64,000 bases of DNA from positions 31,691,773-31,755,772 of the forward strand of contig OW121850.1 in assembly GCA_933228895.1 (NCBI GenBank). Reading direction: 5' to 3'. A program made the translations under genes and the position numbers. Positions 23,025-36,706 of the stretch are shown piece after piece; the first letter of the stretch is position 1, and each line of letters starts with the position of its first letter. The notes under the pieces are model-generated. The model was given only the letters and a program-made list of their open reading frames with translations, did no database searches and was not told the DNA's origin. Source of the DNA: Platycnemis pennipes (taxonomy: Eukaryota > Arthropoda > Insecta > Odonata > Platycnemididae).

Positions 23025-26000
23025 TTTTATTGAAAAATACTAGGAATACTGAAAAAATGACTAGGAATTTTTTATTTTGCTATGAAATATTGCATAAATG
23101 TCGTTGAGCAGCACTGATCTATGGCGCAGGAGTCAATTTAAGTTTTAAACAGCGGTGAAAATAAATTTCAGTTGGAGGAATACAGGTTTGAGAAAAGGTG
23201 TCAGATTCGTAATTTATTTTTGCTATTAAATATTTGCAGCAATTACATTGAGCAACGCTGAATTGTGACGTACCAGTCAGTTTTAGTTGAAAAGCAGCTG
23301 TGAAAATATTTTTATTTCGAAGAATTAGGTTTAAGATTTACACTCAGGTTACGAATTTTTGGTTTAGATAAGTAATTTTGCACAAATCTTTTCGAACTGC
23401 AGTGAGCTGCGTTAAAGGAGTCTAATTTAGATTAAAAATCCGCGGTGATAATAAATATTCCTTGTAAGAATTAAGGTTTGAGAAAACAAATCCGATTAGG
23501 AATTTTTTATTTTAATATGAAATATTGCATACATCGTGGTGAACTACGCTGATCAGAGAGAAAGAGTCAATTTTATTTGAAAAATGGCGGCGAAAATAAA
23601 TTTTAGTCGTAAGAATGAAGGATTGACACAACGACTCAGGCTGGGATTTTTTTTATTACATTTCATTATTTGCAGAAATCGCATTTAACTGCGCTGAATA
23701 GTGGCAAACGAGTGAGTTTTAGTTGGAAAACAGCAGTGAAAATAAATTTTGTGGATGAATACAGGTTTGGAATGTACAGTATTAAAGGACATAGATGCGA
23801 CATGTTTTTAATTTGCTATGAAATATTGAATAAATCTCGGTGAACGGCGCTTATCAGTGGCGAAGGAGTAAATTTAAGTTGTAAAATGTGGAGAAAATAA
23901 GTTTTAGTTGGAGGAATACGGGCTTGAGAAAAGGTGTCAGATACGTCATTTTTTCTATTAAATATTTGCAGAAATTGCAATTATTATTTTCAAAAACATT
24001 ATTAAACTTTTTAGTTTAAAGAATCCATGTTTAATAAAGTCTTTCACTAGAAAGTTTTTATTGTGCTATGAAATATTGCATAAAACTCGTTGAACTGCGC
24101 TGATCAATGGCGAAAGAGTCAATTTAAGTTGTAAAATGCGGTGAAAATAAATTTTACTTGGAGGAATACTGGTTTGAGAAAAGGTGTCAGATTCGTAATT
24201 TTTTTGTATTAAATATTTGCAGAAATTACATTAAGCCACGCTGAATAGTGACGTACCAATCAGTTTTAGTTGAAAAGCAACTCTGAACATATATTTATGA
24301 CGAAGAATTTAGGTTTAAGATTAATACTCAGGTTACGAATTTTTGAAAATAAACTTTCATTGTTAGAATTCAGGTTTGAGAAAACAAATCCGATTAGGCT
24401 TTTTCTTTGCTATGGAATATGGTTTTAATATCGGTGACCTGCGCTATTCAGTGGCTGAATAAATTTTAGTTGAAAAAAAGCGTTAAAAAATTTTAGTACG
24501 AAGAATTCAGGTTTTAGTAAACGACTCAGATTCAGAAATTTTTTCGTAAGAAATATGGCGTAAATTGCGGTGAACTGCGCTGAGCAGAGTAGAAGGAGTC
24601 AGTTTTATTTGAAAAACAGCGGTGTAAATAAATTTTATTGGATGAATACATTTCTGTAAAGTTCAGTTGCAAAGGACTTAGATTCGGCATTTTTTAAATT
24701 TGCTATGAAATATTGAATATATCTCGGTGAACTACGTTGATCAGTGGCGATGGAGCCAATTTTAGTTGAAAAAAAGCGTTGAAAATAAATTTTACTTGTA
24801 AGAATTCGAATTTGAAAAAGCGACTCAGGATAGGAATTTTTTATTTTGCTTTGAAATTTTGCAAAAATCATGATGAAATGCGTCGAGCAGAGTCGAAGGA
24901 GTCAATTTCATTTGAAAAACAGCTATGAAAAGAAATTTTAGTTGGAATAATTCAGGATTGAAAAAAAAATCAAAGTAGGAATTTTTTCTTTTACTATAAA
25001 ATATAGAATAAATTAAGGAAATGCGCTGATCATTGGGTAATGAGTCAACTTTAGTTGAAAAACAGCGGCGAAATTAAATTTTAGCTGGAAGATTTAAGTA
25101 TGTAGAAAAGGACTCAAGGTACGAATTTTTTTCCGTTAAATATAGCAGTAATCGCATTGACCTACACTGAACAGTGGGTATGGAGAAAAATTTTACTAGA
25201 AAAACAGCGGCGAAAATAAATTTTAGTGTGAAGAATGAAGGATTGAGAAAAGGACTCAGGTTGGTAATTTTATTTTACATTTCAAGATTTGCTGAAATCG
25301 CGTTGAACTGCGATGAATAGTGGCAAACGAGAAAGTTTTAGTTGAAAAACAGCGGTGAAAATAAATTTTGTGAATGAATATAGGTTTGGAAAGTACAGTA
25401 TTAAATGACTTAGACGCGTCATTCTTTTAATTCTCTATGAAATATTGAATAAATCTCGGTGCATTATCAGTGGTGAAGGAGGCAATTTTACTTGATAAGA
25501 ATCAATGAAAATATTTTAAGTTAAAAGAATTCATGTTTAATAAAGTCTTTGACTAGGAATTTTTTATTTTGCTATGAAATATTGCATACATCTCGTAGAA
25601 CAGCACTGATCAATGGCGAAGTAGTCAATTAAGGTTGTAAACTTCGGTGAAAATAAATTTCAGTTGGAGGAAAACAAGTTTGAGAAAAGGTGTCAGATTC
25701 GTAATTTTTTTTGCTATTAAATATTAGCAGAAATTGCATGAGCCACGCTGAATAGTGACGAACCAGTCAGTTTTAGTTGAAAAGCAGCTGTAAAAATATA
25801 TTTATTTAGAAGGATTTAGGGTAAGATTTACACTCAGATTACGAATTTTTGGTATTGATATGAAATTTTGCATAAATGTTATCGAAATGCAGTGAACAGC
25901 TTCGAAGGAGTCAATTTTTGTTTAAAAAACGGCGATGAAAATAAATATTCCTTGTTAGAATTCAGGTTTGAGAAAACAAACCCAATTAGGAATTTTTTAT

Positions 26001-28349
26001 TTTGCTTTAGAATATGGTTTAAATATCGGCGAACTGCGCTATTCAGTGGCCGAATAAATTTTAGTTGAAAAACAGCGTGAAAAAAAATTTTAGTACGAAG
26101 AATTCAGGTTTGAGCAAACGACTCGGATTCGGAATTTTTTTTAGTAGAAAATATGTTGTAAATCGCAGTGAACTGCGCAGAGCAAACTCGAAGGAGTCAG
26201 TTTCATTTGAAAAACTGCGTTGAAAATACATTTTAGTGGATGAATACATTTCAGTAAAGAAAAGTTTTAAATGGATATAGATGCGGCTTTTATTTAATTT
26301 GCAATGGAATATAGAGTGCATATCTGTGAATTACGCTGATCACGTTCAAAGGAGCCAATTTTAGTTAAAAAACCGCGTTGTAAATAAATTTTAGTTGGAA
26401 GATTTCGTTTTAGTTGAAAAATAGCGTTGAAAATTAAATTTAGTTGGAGGAATTCAAATTTGAAAAACGACTCTGGATAGGATTTTTTTTGCTATGAATT
26501 TTTGCATAAATCATGATAAAATACGTTGAGCAGAGTCGAAGGAGACAATTCAAGTTGAAAAACAGCGTTGAAAAGAAATATTGGTTTAAAGAATTCAGGT
26601 TTTAGAAAACGAGTATTAGTATGAATTTTTTATTTTACTTTGAAATATTGAATAAATTGCGGCTAAATGTGCTAATCATTGAGTAAGGAGTCTATTTTAG
26701 TTGAAAAACAGCGGCGAAATTCAATTTTAGCTCGAAGATTTAAGAATTTAGAAAAGGACTCAGGGTACGAATTTTTTTTCTTGCTATGAAATATAGCATT
26801 AATCGCATTGACCTGCGCTGTACAGTTGGTATGGAGAAAAATTTACTAAAAAAACAGGGGTGAAAATAAATTTTAGTTGATCAAATTCAAGTTTGAGTAA
26901 AGGACTCTGATAAGGAATGTTTTATTTTCCTTTGAAATATTGAATAAATTGCGGAAAACTGAGATGATATTTGGCTAAGGAGTCAATTTAAGCAGGAAAA
27001 CTGTGGTGAACTACGCTGATCCGTGGCAAAGGAGACAACTTCAAATGAAAAAAAGCTCTGAAAATAAATTTTACTTGGAAGAAATCGAATTTCAAAATGC
27101 GACTCAGGATAGAAATTTTTATTTTCCTTTGAAATTTTGCTAAAATCATGATAAAATACGTTGAGTAGAGTTGAAGGAGTCAATTTCATTTGAGAAACAG
27201 CGATGAAAAGAAATTTTATTTGAAAGAATTCATCTTTGAGAAAATGACTAAAAGTTGGAATTTTTTATTTAACTATGAAAAATTGAATAAATTGCGGCGA
27301 AATACGCTGATCATTGAGTAAATAGTCAATTTTGATTGAAAAATAGCGGCAAAATTAAATTTAAGCTGGAAGATTTAAGGATTTAGAAAAGGATTCAAAG
27401 TACGAATTTTTTTGCTGTTAAATATAGCAGTAATCGCATTGACCTGCGCTGAACAGTGGGTATGGAGAAAATATTTACCAGAAAAACAGCGATTAAAATA
27501 TATTTTATTTTCATAAATTCAAGTTTGAGTAAAAGACTCAGATAAGGAATGTTTTATTTTGCTTCGAAATTTTGAAAAGATTGCGGAGAATTGCGATGAT
27601 CTTTGACTAAGGAGCCAATTTTAGCAGGAAAACTGTGGTGAAATAAAATCTATTTGGATAATTTTAGGTTTGAGAAAACGACTCAGATTAGCATTTCTAA
27701 TTTTTATTTGAAATATTGCATACATCGTGGTGAACTACGCTTATCAGTGGGGGAGGAGTCAATTGTGTTGAAATACAGCGGCGAAAATACATTTTAGCGT
27801 GAAGAATGAAGAATTGAGAAATAAACTCAGGTTCGTAATTTTTTTTTACGTTTCAATATTTTCTGCCATCGCGTTCGAACTGCGCTGAATAGTGGCAAAC
27901 GAGTGAGTTTTCGTTGAAAAACAGCGTTGAAAATAAATTTTGTAAAACGATATAAGTTCGGGAAGTACAGTATTAAATGACATAGACGTGTGGCATTTTA
28001 TTAATTTTCTAAGAAATATTAAATCATTCTCAGTGAACTAACCTTATCAGTGGTAAAGGAGGTAGTTTTATATCATAGAAAGCAGTGAAAATATTTTTAG
28101 TGAAAATTAATGAATAGAAATAAATAAAATATATTTTGTGAAACAATACATGTTCGGAAAGTACAGAATTAAATGACTTAGACGCGGCCATTTTTTAATT
28201 TTCTATGAAATATTGCATAAATCTCGCTTAACAGCACTGATAAATGGCAAAGTAGTATATTTCAATTGTAAACAGCTGTGAAAAAAAATTTCAGTTGGAG
28301 GAATACAGGTTTGAGAAAAGGAGTCAGATTCGTATTTTTTTTTTGCTAT
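23025..28349 (+). repeat. Array edge: diverged monomers without clear long period
   Basis: Monomers differ substantially from one another. The variant marked by ACCAGTCAG (ACCAATCAG in one copy) recurs at 23272, 24255, 25762 and 28395, at unequal spacings of 983, 1,507 and 2,633 bp, so no regular higher-order unit is visible. The first recognisable complete monomer starts near 23,059. The preceding 35 bases look like a decayed partial copy. Confidence 0.75.
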
Positions 28350-29485
28350 TAAATATTTTCGGAAATTGCATTGAGCCACGCTGAATAGTGACGAACCAGT
28401 CAGTTTTAGTTGAAAATCAGCTGTGAAAATATATTTATTTTAAGAATATAGGTTTAAGAATTACAATAAGGTTACGAATTTTTGGTTTTGATAAATAATT
28501 TTGCACAAATCTTATAGAACGGCAGTGAACAGCGTCGAATGAATAAATTTGATTTTAAAAAACGGCGGTGAATATATATATTCCTTGTTAGATTCAGGTT
28601 TGAGGAAACAAATCGGATTAGGAATTTTTTTATTTTAATATGAAATATTGTATACATTGTGGGGAACTACGCTGATCAGTGGCGAAGGAGCCAACTTTAG
28701 TTAAAAAAAAAGCGTTGAAAATAAATTTTACTTGGAAGAATTCGAATTTCAAAAAGCGACTAAGGATAGAAATTTTTTAATTTGCTTTAAAAATTTTGCA
28801 AAAATCATGATAAAAATCGTTGAGCAGAATCAAAGGATCAATTTAATTTGATAAACAGCGATGAAAAGATATTTTAATTGGACGAACACAGGTTTAAAAA
28901 AATGTCTCAAATTAGGTAATTTTTATTTTACTAAGAAATATTGAACAAATTGCGGCGAAATGCGCTGATATTTGGGTTATGAATCAATTTTAGTTGAAAA
29001 ACAGCGGCGAAATAAATTTAAGCTGGAAGAATTAAGGATTTACTAAAGGAGTCAAAATATAAATTTTTTTTGCTGTTAAATATAGCAGTAATCGCATTGC
29101 CCTGCGCTGAACAGTGGGTATGGAGAAAAATTTTACCAGAATAACAGCGGTGAAAATAAATTTTATTTGGATAAATTCAAGTTTGACTAAAAGACTCATT
29201 TAAAAAATGTTTAATTTTGCTTTGAAATATTGAAGAATTGCGGAGAATTGCGATGATCTTCGAAGAATATAGATTTAAGATTTAAAAAACGGCTACGAAT
29301 TTTTGTTTTTGACAAATAATTTTGCATAAATGTTATAGAACTGCAGTGAACAGCTTCGAAGAATTAAATTTTAGTGATGAAAATAAATATTCCTAGTTGA
29401 AATTCAGGTTTGAGAAAACGAACCTAATTAGGCATTTTTTATTTTGCTATGGAATATGGTTTAAACATCAGTCAACAGACGTATT
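28350..29485 (+). repeat. Satellite segment duplicated at 36,707-37,830 (offset about 8,357 bp)
   Basis: This block and 36707-37830 share the same monomer order and an aberrant junction in which a monomer is cut at GATGATCTTCGAAGAATATAG (29,255-29,275 and about 37,612-37,632). Sharing such a breakpoint indicates one ancestral rearrangement that was later duplicated. Similarity stops at about 29,485, where the 3,589-bp repeat begins. Confidence 0.75.
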
Positions 29486-32400
29486 TAAGGAAATATTTAT
29501 TTTGCTTTGAAATATTGAAAAATTGCGGGGAAATGCGATGATCTTCGACTAAAGAGCCAATTTTAGCAGTAAAACGGTAGTTAAATTAAATTTTATTTGG
29601 TTAACTTTAGATTTGAGAGAACGACTCAGATTAACATTTATTATTTTTATTTGAAATATTGCGCCCAATGTGGTGAACTACGCTGAATAGTGGAGAAGGA
29701 GTCCATTTTGTTGGTTAACATCTGCGAATATAAATTGTAGTGTGAAGAATGAAGGATTATGAAAACGACTCACGTTGATAATATTTTTTTACTTTTCAAT
29801 ATTTGCTGAAATCACGTTGAACTGCGCTGAAAAGTGGCAAACGAGTGAGTTTTAGTTGAAAAACAGCTGTGAAAATAAATTTTGTGAAACGATATAAATT
29901 CGTCAAGTACAGTATTCAATGATTTAGACGCGGCATTTATTTAATTTTCTTAGAAATATTGCATAAATCTCGCTTAACAGCACTGATCAATGGCAAAGAA
30001 GTATATTTCAATTGTAAACAGCGGTGAAAATAAATTTCAGGTGGAGTAATACAGGTTTGAGAAAAGGAGTCAAATTCGTAATTTTTTTTTGCTATTAAAT
30101 ATTTGAGGAAATTGTATTGAGCCACGCTGAATAGTGACGAACCAGTCAGTTTAAGTTGAAAATTAGCTGTGAAAATATATTTATATTGAAGAATATAGGT
30201 TTAAGAATTAAAATAAGGTAACGAATTTTAGGTTTTCATAAATTATAATGCATAAATGTTATAGAACTGCAGTGAACTGCTTCGAAGGAGTCAATTTTAG
30301 TTTAAGAAACAACGATGAAAATAAATATACCTTGTTAGAATTCAAGTTTGAGAAAAAAAACCAAATAAGGGATTTCTTATTTTGCTATGGAATAAGGTTT
30401 AAACATCGGTCAACTGCGCTATTCAGTGGCCGAATAAATTTTAGTAGAAAAACAGCGTGAAAAAATTTTAGGACGACGAATTCAGGTCTGAGGAAACGAC
30501 TCGATTCGGAAATTTTTTTTAGTAGGAAATGTCCTAAATCGCGGTGAACTGCGAGAGCAAAGTCGAAAGAGTCAGTTTCATTTGAAAAACAGCGTTGAAA
30601 ATAAATTTTAGTGGATGAATACATTTCTGTAAAGAACCTTTTTAAACGATTTAGATTTGGCTATCATTTAATTTCCAATGAATTTGAGTGTTTCAGTGAA
30701 CTACGCTGATCAGGTTCGAAGGAGCCAACTTTAGTTAAAAAACCGCGTTTTTAATAAATTTTAGTTGCGAGAATTCGTTAAGTTGCAAATTAGCGTTGAA
30801 AATTATATTTAGTTGGAAGAATTCAAATTTGAAAAAGCGACTCAGGTTAGTATTTTTTTCCTTTGAAATTTTGCAAAAATCATGATAAAATAATTTGAGC
30901 AGATTCAAAGGAGACAATTTAAGTTCAAAAAAACAGCGTTGAAAAGAAATATTACTTCAAAGTATTCAGGTTTTAGAAAACGGGTATTAGTAGGAATTTT
31001 TTATTTTACTATGAATAATTGAATAAATTGCGGCAAAATATGCTAATCATTGCGTAAGGAGTCAATTTTAGATGAAACAGCGGCGAAATTAAATTTTAGC
31101 TGGAAGATTTAAGAATTTAGAAAAAGACTCAAAGTACGAACTTTTTTTTGCTATGAAATATAGCAGTAATCGCATGGACCTGCGCTCAACAGTCGGTATG
31201 GAGAAAAATTTTACTAGAAAAACAGCGGTGAAAATAAATGTTATTTGATCAAATTCAAGTTTGAGTAAAGGACTCAGATAAGGAATGTTTTATTTTCCTT
31301 TGAAATATAGAATAAAATGCGGAGAACTGCGATGATATTTGGTTAAGGAGTCATTTTGAGCAGGAAAACTGTGGTGAAAATAAATTTTATTTGGGTAATT
31401 TTAGGTTTGAGAAAAAGACTCAGCTTTTGATTTTTTATTTTGCTTGAAATTCTTCACACATCGTGGTGAACTACGCTGATCAGTGGATAAGGAGTCAATT
31501 TTAGTTGAAAAAAAGCGGCGAAAATAAATTTTGTGGATGAATACAGGTTTTCAATGTACAGTATTAACGGACTTAGACGCGGCTTTTTTTATTTGCAATG
31601 AAATATTGAATAAATCTCGGTGACATGCGCTTGTCTGTGGCGATGGTGTCAATTTTAGTTGATAGAAAGGAGTGAAAATATTTTTAATTAAAAGAATTCA
31701 TGGTTTATAAAGAGTCTTTGACTAGGAATTTTTTTTTGCTATGAAATATTGCATAAATTTCGTTTTACAGCACTGATCAATGGCGAAGGAGTCAATTTAA
31801 TTTGTAAACAGAAATGAAAATAAATTTCCGTTTGAGGTATACAGGTGAAAAGGTGTCAGATTCTTAATTTTTTTGCTATTAAATATTTGTAGAAATTGCA
31901 TGAGCCACGCTGAATAGTGACCAACCGGTCAGTTTTAGTTCAAAAGCAGCTGTGAAAATATATTCATTTCGAAGAATATATGGTTAACATTTACACTCAG
32001 GTTATGAATACTTGGTTTCGATAAGTAATTTTGCATAAATCTTATCGAAATGCAGTGATAAGCGTCAAAGGTGTCAATTTTAGTTTAAAAAACGGCATTG
32101 AAAATAAATATTCGTCTGTAGAATTCAGGTTTGAAGAAACAAACCAAATTAGGAATTTTTTTTGCTTTGGAATATGGTTTAAATATCTGTGAACTGCGCT
32201 ATTCAGTGGCCGAATAAATTTTTAGTAAAAACCAGCGTGAAAAAAAAATTTTAGGACGAAAAATTCAGGTTTGAGGAAACGACTCACATTCGGAAATTGT
32301 TTTTAGTATGAAATATGTTGTAAATCGCGGAGAACTGCGCAGAGCAAAGTCGAAGGAGTCAGTTTCATTTGAAAAACAGCGATGAAAATACATTTTAGTG

Positions 32401-33079
32401 GTTGAATACATTTCTGTAAAGAAAAGTTTAAAAGGATTTAGATTCGGCTTTTATTTAATTTGCAACGAAATATTGAATTTATATCTATGAACTAAGCTGA
32501 TCAAGTTCGAAGGAGCCAATTTTAGTTAAAAAAAACCGCGTTGTAAATAAATTTCAGTCGGAAAAATAAGTTAAAGTTGAAAAATAGCGTTGAAACTTAA
32601 ATTTAATTGGAAGAATTCAAATTTGAAAAAGCGACTCAGGATAGGAATTTTTTTTGCGTTGAAATTTTGCAAAAATCTGATAAAATAAGTTGAGCATAGT
32701 CGAAGGAAACAATTTAAGTTGAAAAACAGCGTTGAAAAGAAATATTAGTTAGAATAATTTAGGTTTTCGAAATCGACAGTTAGTAGAAATTTTACATTTT
32801 ACAAAGAAATATTGCAGAAATTGCAACGAAATGCGCTGATCATTGGGTAAGGTATCAATTTCAGTTGAAAAACAGCAGAGAAATTAAATTTAAGCTGGAA
32901 GAATTAAGGATTTACTAAAAGACTCAGGGTATAAATTTTTTTTGCTGTTAAATATAGCGTTTATCGCATTGACCTGCGCTGAACAATGGGTATAAAGAAA
33001 AATTTTACCAGAAAAACAGGGGTAAAAATAAATTTTATTTGGATAAATTCAAGTTTGAGTAATAAACTCATTTTAGGAA
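29486..33079 (+). repeat. 3,589-bp long-period satellite unit, copy 1
   Basis: Landmarks recur 3,589-3,592 bp downstream: ACCAGTCAG at 30141 and 33730, ACCGGTCAG at 31924 and 35516, and GGAATATGG at 32169 and 35760. The unit corresponds to about 25 monomers and is itself split by the ACCAGTCAG-type monomer into halves of about 1.8 kb. Part of it (about 30,092-30,981) appears identical to copy 2. Confidence 0.85.
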
Positions 33080-36000
33080 TGTTTAATTTTGCCTTGGATT
33101 ATTGAAAAATTGCGGAGAATTGCGATGATCTTTGACTAAGGAGCCAATTTTAGCAGGAAAACTGTAGTTAAATTAAATTTTATTTGGATAACTTTAGGTT
33201 TTAGAAAACGACTCAGATTAACATTTATTATTTTTATTTGAAATATTGCACCCAATGTGGAGAATTACGCTGATTAGTGGAGAAGGAATCAATTTTGTTG
33301 AATAACAGCGGCGAATATAAATTGTAGTGTGAAGAATGAAGGATTATGAAAACGACTCAGGTTGATAATTTTTCTTTACATTTCAATATTTGCTGAAATC
33401 ACAATGAACTGCGCTGAATAGTGGCAAACGAGTGAGTTTTAGTTGAAAAACAGCTGTGAAAATAAATTTTGTGAAACAATATAAATTCGTCAAGTGCAGT
33501 ATTCAATGATTTAGACGCGGCATTTATTTAATTTTCTTAGAAATATTGCATAAATCTCGCTTAACAGCACTGATCAATGGCAAAGTACTATATTTCAATT
33601 GTAAACAGCGGTGAAAATAAATTTCAGGTGGAGGAATACAGGTTTGAGAAAAGGAGTCAAATTCGTATTTTTTTTTTTTGCTATTAAATATTTGAGGAAA
33701 TTGTATTGAGCCACGCTGAATAGTGACGAACCAGTCAGTTTAAGTTGAAAATTAGCTGTGAAAATATATTTATATTGAAGAATATAGGTTTAAGAATTAA
33801 AATAAGGTAACGAATTTTAGGTTTTCATAAATTATAATGCATAAATGTTATAGAACTGCAGTGAACTGCTTCGAAGGAGTCAATTTTAGTTTAAGAAACA
33901 ACGATGAAAATAAATATACCTTGTTAGAATTCAAGTTTGAGAAAAAAAACCAAATAAGGGATTTCTTATTTTGCTATGGAATAAGGTTTAAACATCGGTC
34001 AACTGCGCTATTCAGTGGCCGAATAAATTTTAGTAGAAAAACAGCGTGAAAAAATTTTAGGACGACGAATTCAGGTCTGAGGAAACGACTCGATTCGGAA
34101 ATTTTTTTTAGTAGGAAATGTCCTAAATCGCGGTGAACTGCGAGAGCAAAGTCGAAAGAGTCAGTTTCATTTGAAAAACAGCGTTGAAAATAAATTTTAG
34201 TGGATGAATACATTTCTGTAAAGAACCTTTTTAAACGATTTAGATTTGGCTATCATTTAATTTCCAATGAATTTGAGTGTTTCAGTGAACTACGCTGATC
34301 AGGTTCGAAGGAGCCAACTTTAGTTAAAAAACCGCGTTTTTAATAAATTTTAGTTGCGAGAATTCGTTAAGTTGCAAATTAGCGTTGAAAATTATATTTA
34401 GTTGGAAGAATTCAAATTTGAAAAAGCGACTCAGGTTAGTATTTTTTTCCTTTGAAATTTTGCAAAAATCATGATAAAATAATTTGAGCAGATTCAAAGG
34501 AGACAATTTAAGTTCAAAAAAACAGCGTTGAAAAGAAATATTACTTCAAAGTATTCAGGTTTTAGAAAACGTGTATTTGTAGGAATTTTTTATTTTACTA
34601 AGAAATATTGAATAAATTGCGGCAAAATGTGCTAATCATTGCGAAAGGAGTCAATTTTAGATGAAACAGCGGCGAAATTAAATTTTAGCGAGAAGATTTA
34701 GAATTTAGAAAAGGACTCAAAGTACGAACTTTTTTTTGCTATGAAATATAGCAGTAATCGCATGGACCTGCGCTCAACAGTCGGTATGGAGAAAAATTTT
34801 ACTAGAAAAACAGCGGTGGAAATAAATGTTATTTGATCAAATTCAAGTTTGAGTAAAGGACTCAGATAAGGAATGTTTTATTTCCCTTTGAAATATAGAA
34901 TAAAATGCGGAGAACTGCGATGATATTTGGTTAAGGAGTCATTTTGAGCAGGAAAACTGTGGTGAAAATAAATTTTATTTGGGTAATTTTAGGTTTGAGA
35001 AAAAGACTCAGCTTTTGATTTTTTATTTTGCTTGAAATTCTTCACACATCGTGGTGAACTACGCTGATCAGTGGATAAGGAGTCAATTTTAGTTGAAAAA
35101 AGCGGCGAAAATAAATTTTGTGGATTAATACAGGTTTGCAATGTACAGTATTAACGGACTTAGACGCGGCTTTTTTTAATTGCTATGAAATATTGAATAA
35201 ATCTCGGTGATATGCGCTGGTCTATGGCGATGGTGGCAATTTTAGTTGATAGCAAGCAGTGAAAATATTTTTAATTAAAAGAATACATGTTTTATAAAGA
35301 GTCTTTGACTAGGAATTTCTTTTTGGCTATGAAATATTGCATAAATCTCGTTTAACAGCGCTGATCATTGGCGAAGTAGTCAATTTAATTTGTAAACAGA
35401 AATGAAAATAAATTTTCGTTCGAGGTATACAGGTTTGAGAAAAAGTGTCAGATTCTTATTTATTTTGCTATTAAATATTTGCAGAAATTGCATGAGCCAC
35501 GCTGAATAGTGACCAACCGGTCAGTTTTAGTTCAAAAGCAGCTGTGAAAATATATTTATTTCGAAGAATATATGGTTAACATTTACACTCAGGTTATAAA
35601 TACTTGGTTTCGCTAAGTAATTTTGCATAAATCTTATCGAAATGCAGTGATAAGCGTCAAAGGTGTCAATTTTAGTTTAAAAAACGGCGATGAAAATAAA
35701 TATTCCTCTGTAGAATTCAGGTTTGAGAAAACAAACCAAATTAGGAATTTTTTTTATATGGAATATGGTTTAAATATCTGTGAACTGCGCTATTCAGTGG
35801 CCGAATAAATTTTTAGTAAACAACAGCGTGAAAAATAAATTTAGGACGAAAAATTCATGTTTGAGGAAACGACTCACATTGGAAATTTTTTTTAGTAAGA
35901 AATATTGTGTAAATGGCGGAGAACTGCTCAGAGCAAAGTCGAAGGAGTCATTTTCATTTGAAAAACAGCGATGAAAATACATTTTAGTGGTTGAATACAT

Positions 36001-36455
36001 TTCTGTAAAGAAAAGTTTAAAAGGATTTAGATTCGGCTTTTATTTAATTTGAAACGAAATATTGAATTTATATCTGTGAACTACGCTGATCAAGTTCGAA
36101 GGAGCCAATTTTAGTTATAAAAACCGCGTTGTAAATAAATTTCAGTCGGAAAAATAAGTTAAAGTTGAAAAATAGCGTTGAAACTTAAATTAAATGGAAG
36201 AATTCAAATTTGAAAAAGCGACTCAGGATAGGATTTTTTTTTGCGTTGAAATTTTGCAAAAATCTGATAAAATAAGTTGAGCAGAGTCGAACGAAACAAT
36301 TTAAGTTGAAAAACAGCGTTGAAAAGAAATATTAGTTAGAATAATTTAGGTTTTCGAAAACGACAGTAATAGTAGAAATTTTACATTTTACAATGAAATA
36401 TTTAAGAAATTGCCACGAAATGCGCTGATGATTGCGGAAGGTATCTATTTCAGTT
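33080..36455 (+). repeat. 3,589-bp long-period satellite unit, copy 2
   Basis: Directly follows copy 1 in the same orientation. It matches until about 36,455 and then diverges, so it is slightly shortened. Sequence outside the identical patch differs from copy 1 at scattered positions. Confidence 0.85.
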
Positions 36456-36706
36456 GAAAATCAGCAGCATAATTATATGTTAGCTGGAATATTTAAGAAT
36501 TTAGAAAAGGACTCAGGGTACTAATTTTTTTCTTGTTATGGGACTCGAATAAGGAATGTTTTTTGTCTTTGAAATATTGAATAAATTGCCAGAATTGCGA
36601 TGATATTTGGCTGAGGAGTCAATTTTAGCAGGAAAACTGTGTTGAAAATAAATTTTATTTGATAATTTTAGGTTTGAGAAAAGGAGTCAAATTCCTATTT
36701 TTTTTG
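36456..36706 (+). repeat. Satellite junction segment with a deleted monomer
   Basis: Near 36,536-36,545 the text jumps from CTTGTTATG straight into GGACTCGAATAAGG. At 38,580-38,715 the same two landmarks are separated by one complete monomer. This segment therefore lost one monomer by deletion or unequal exchange. Confidence 0.6.
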
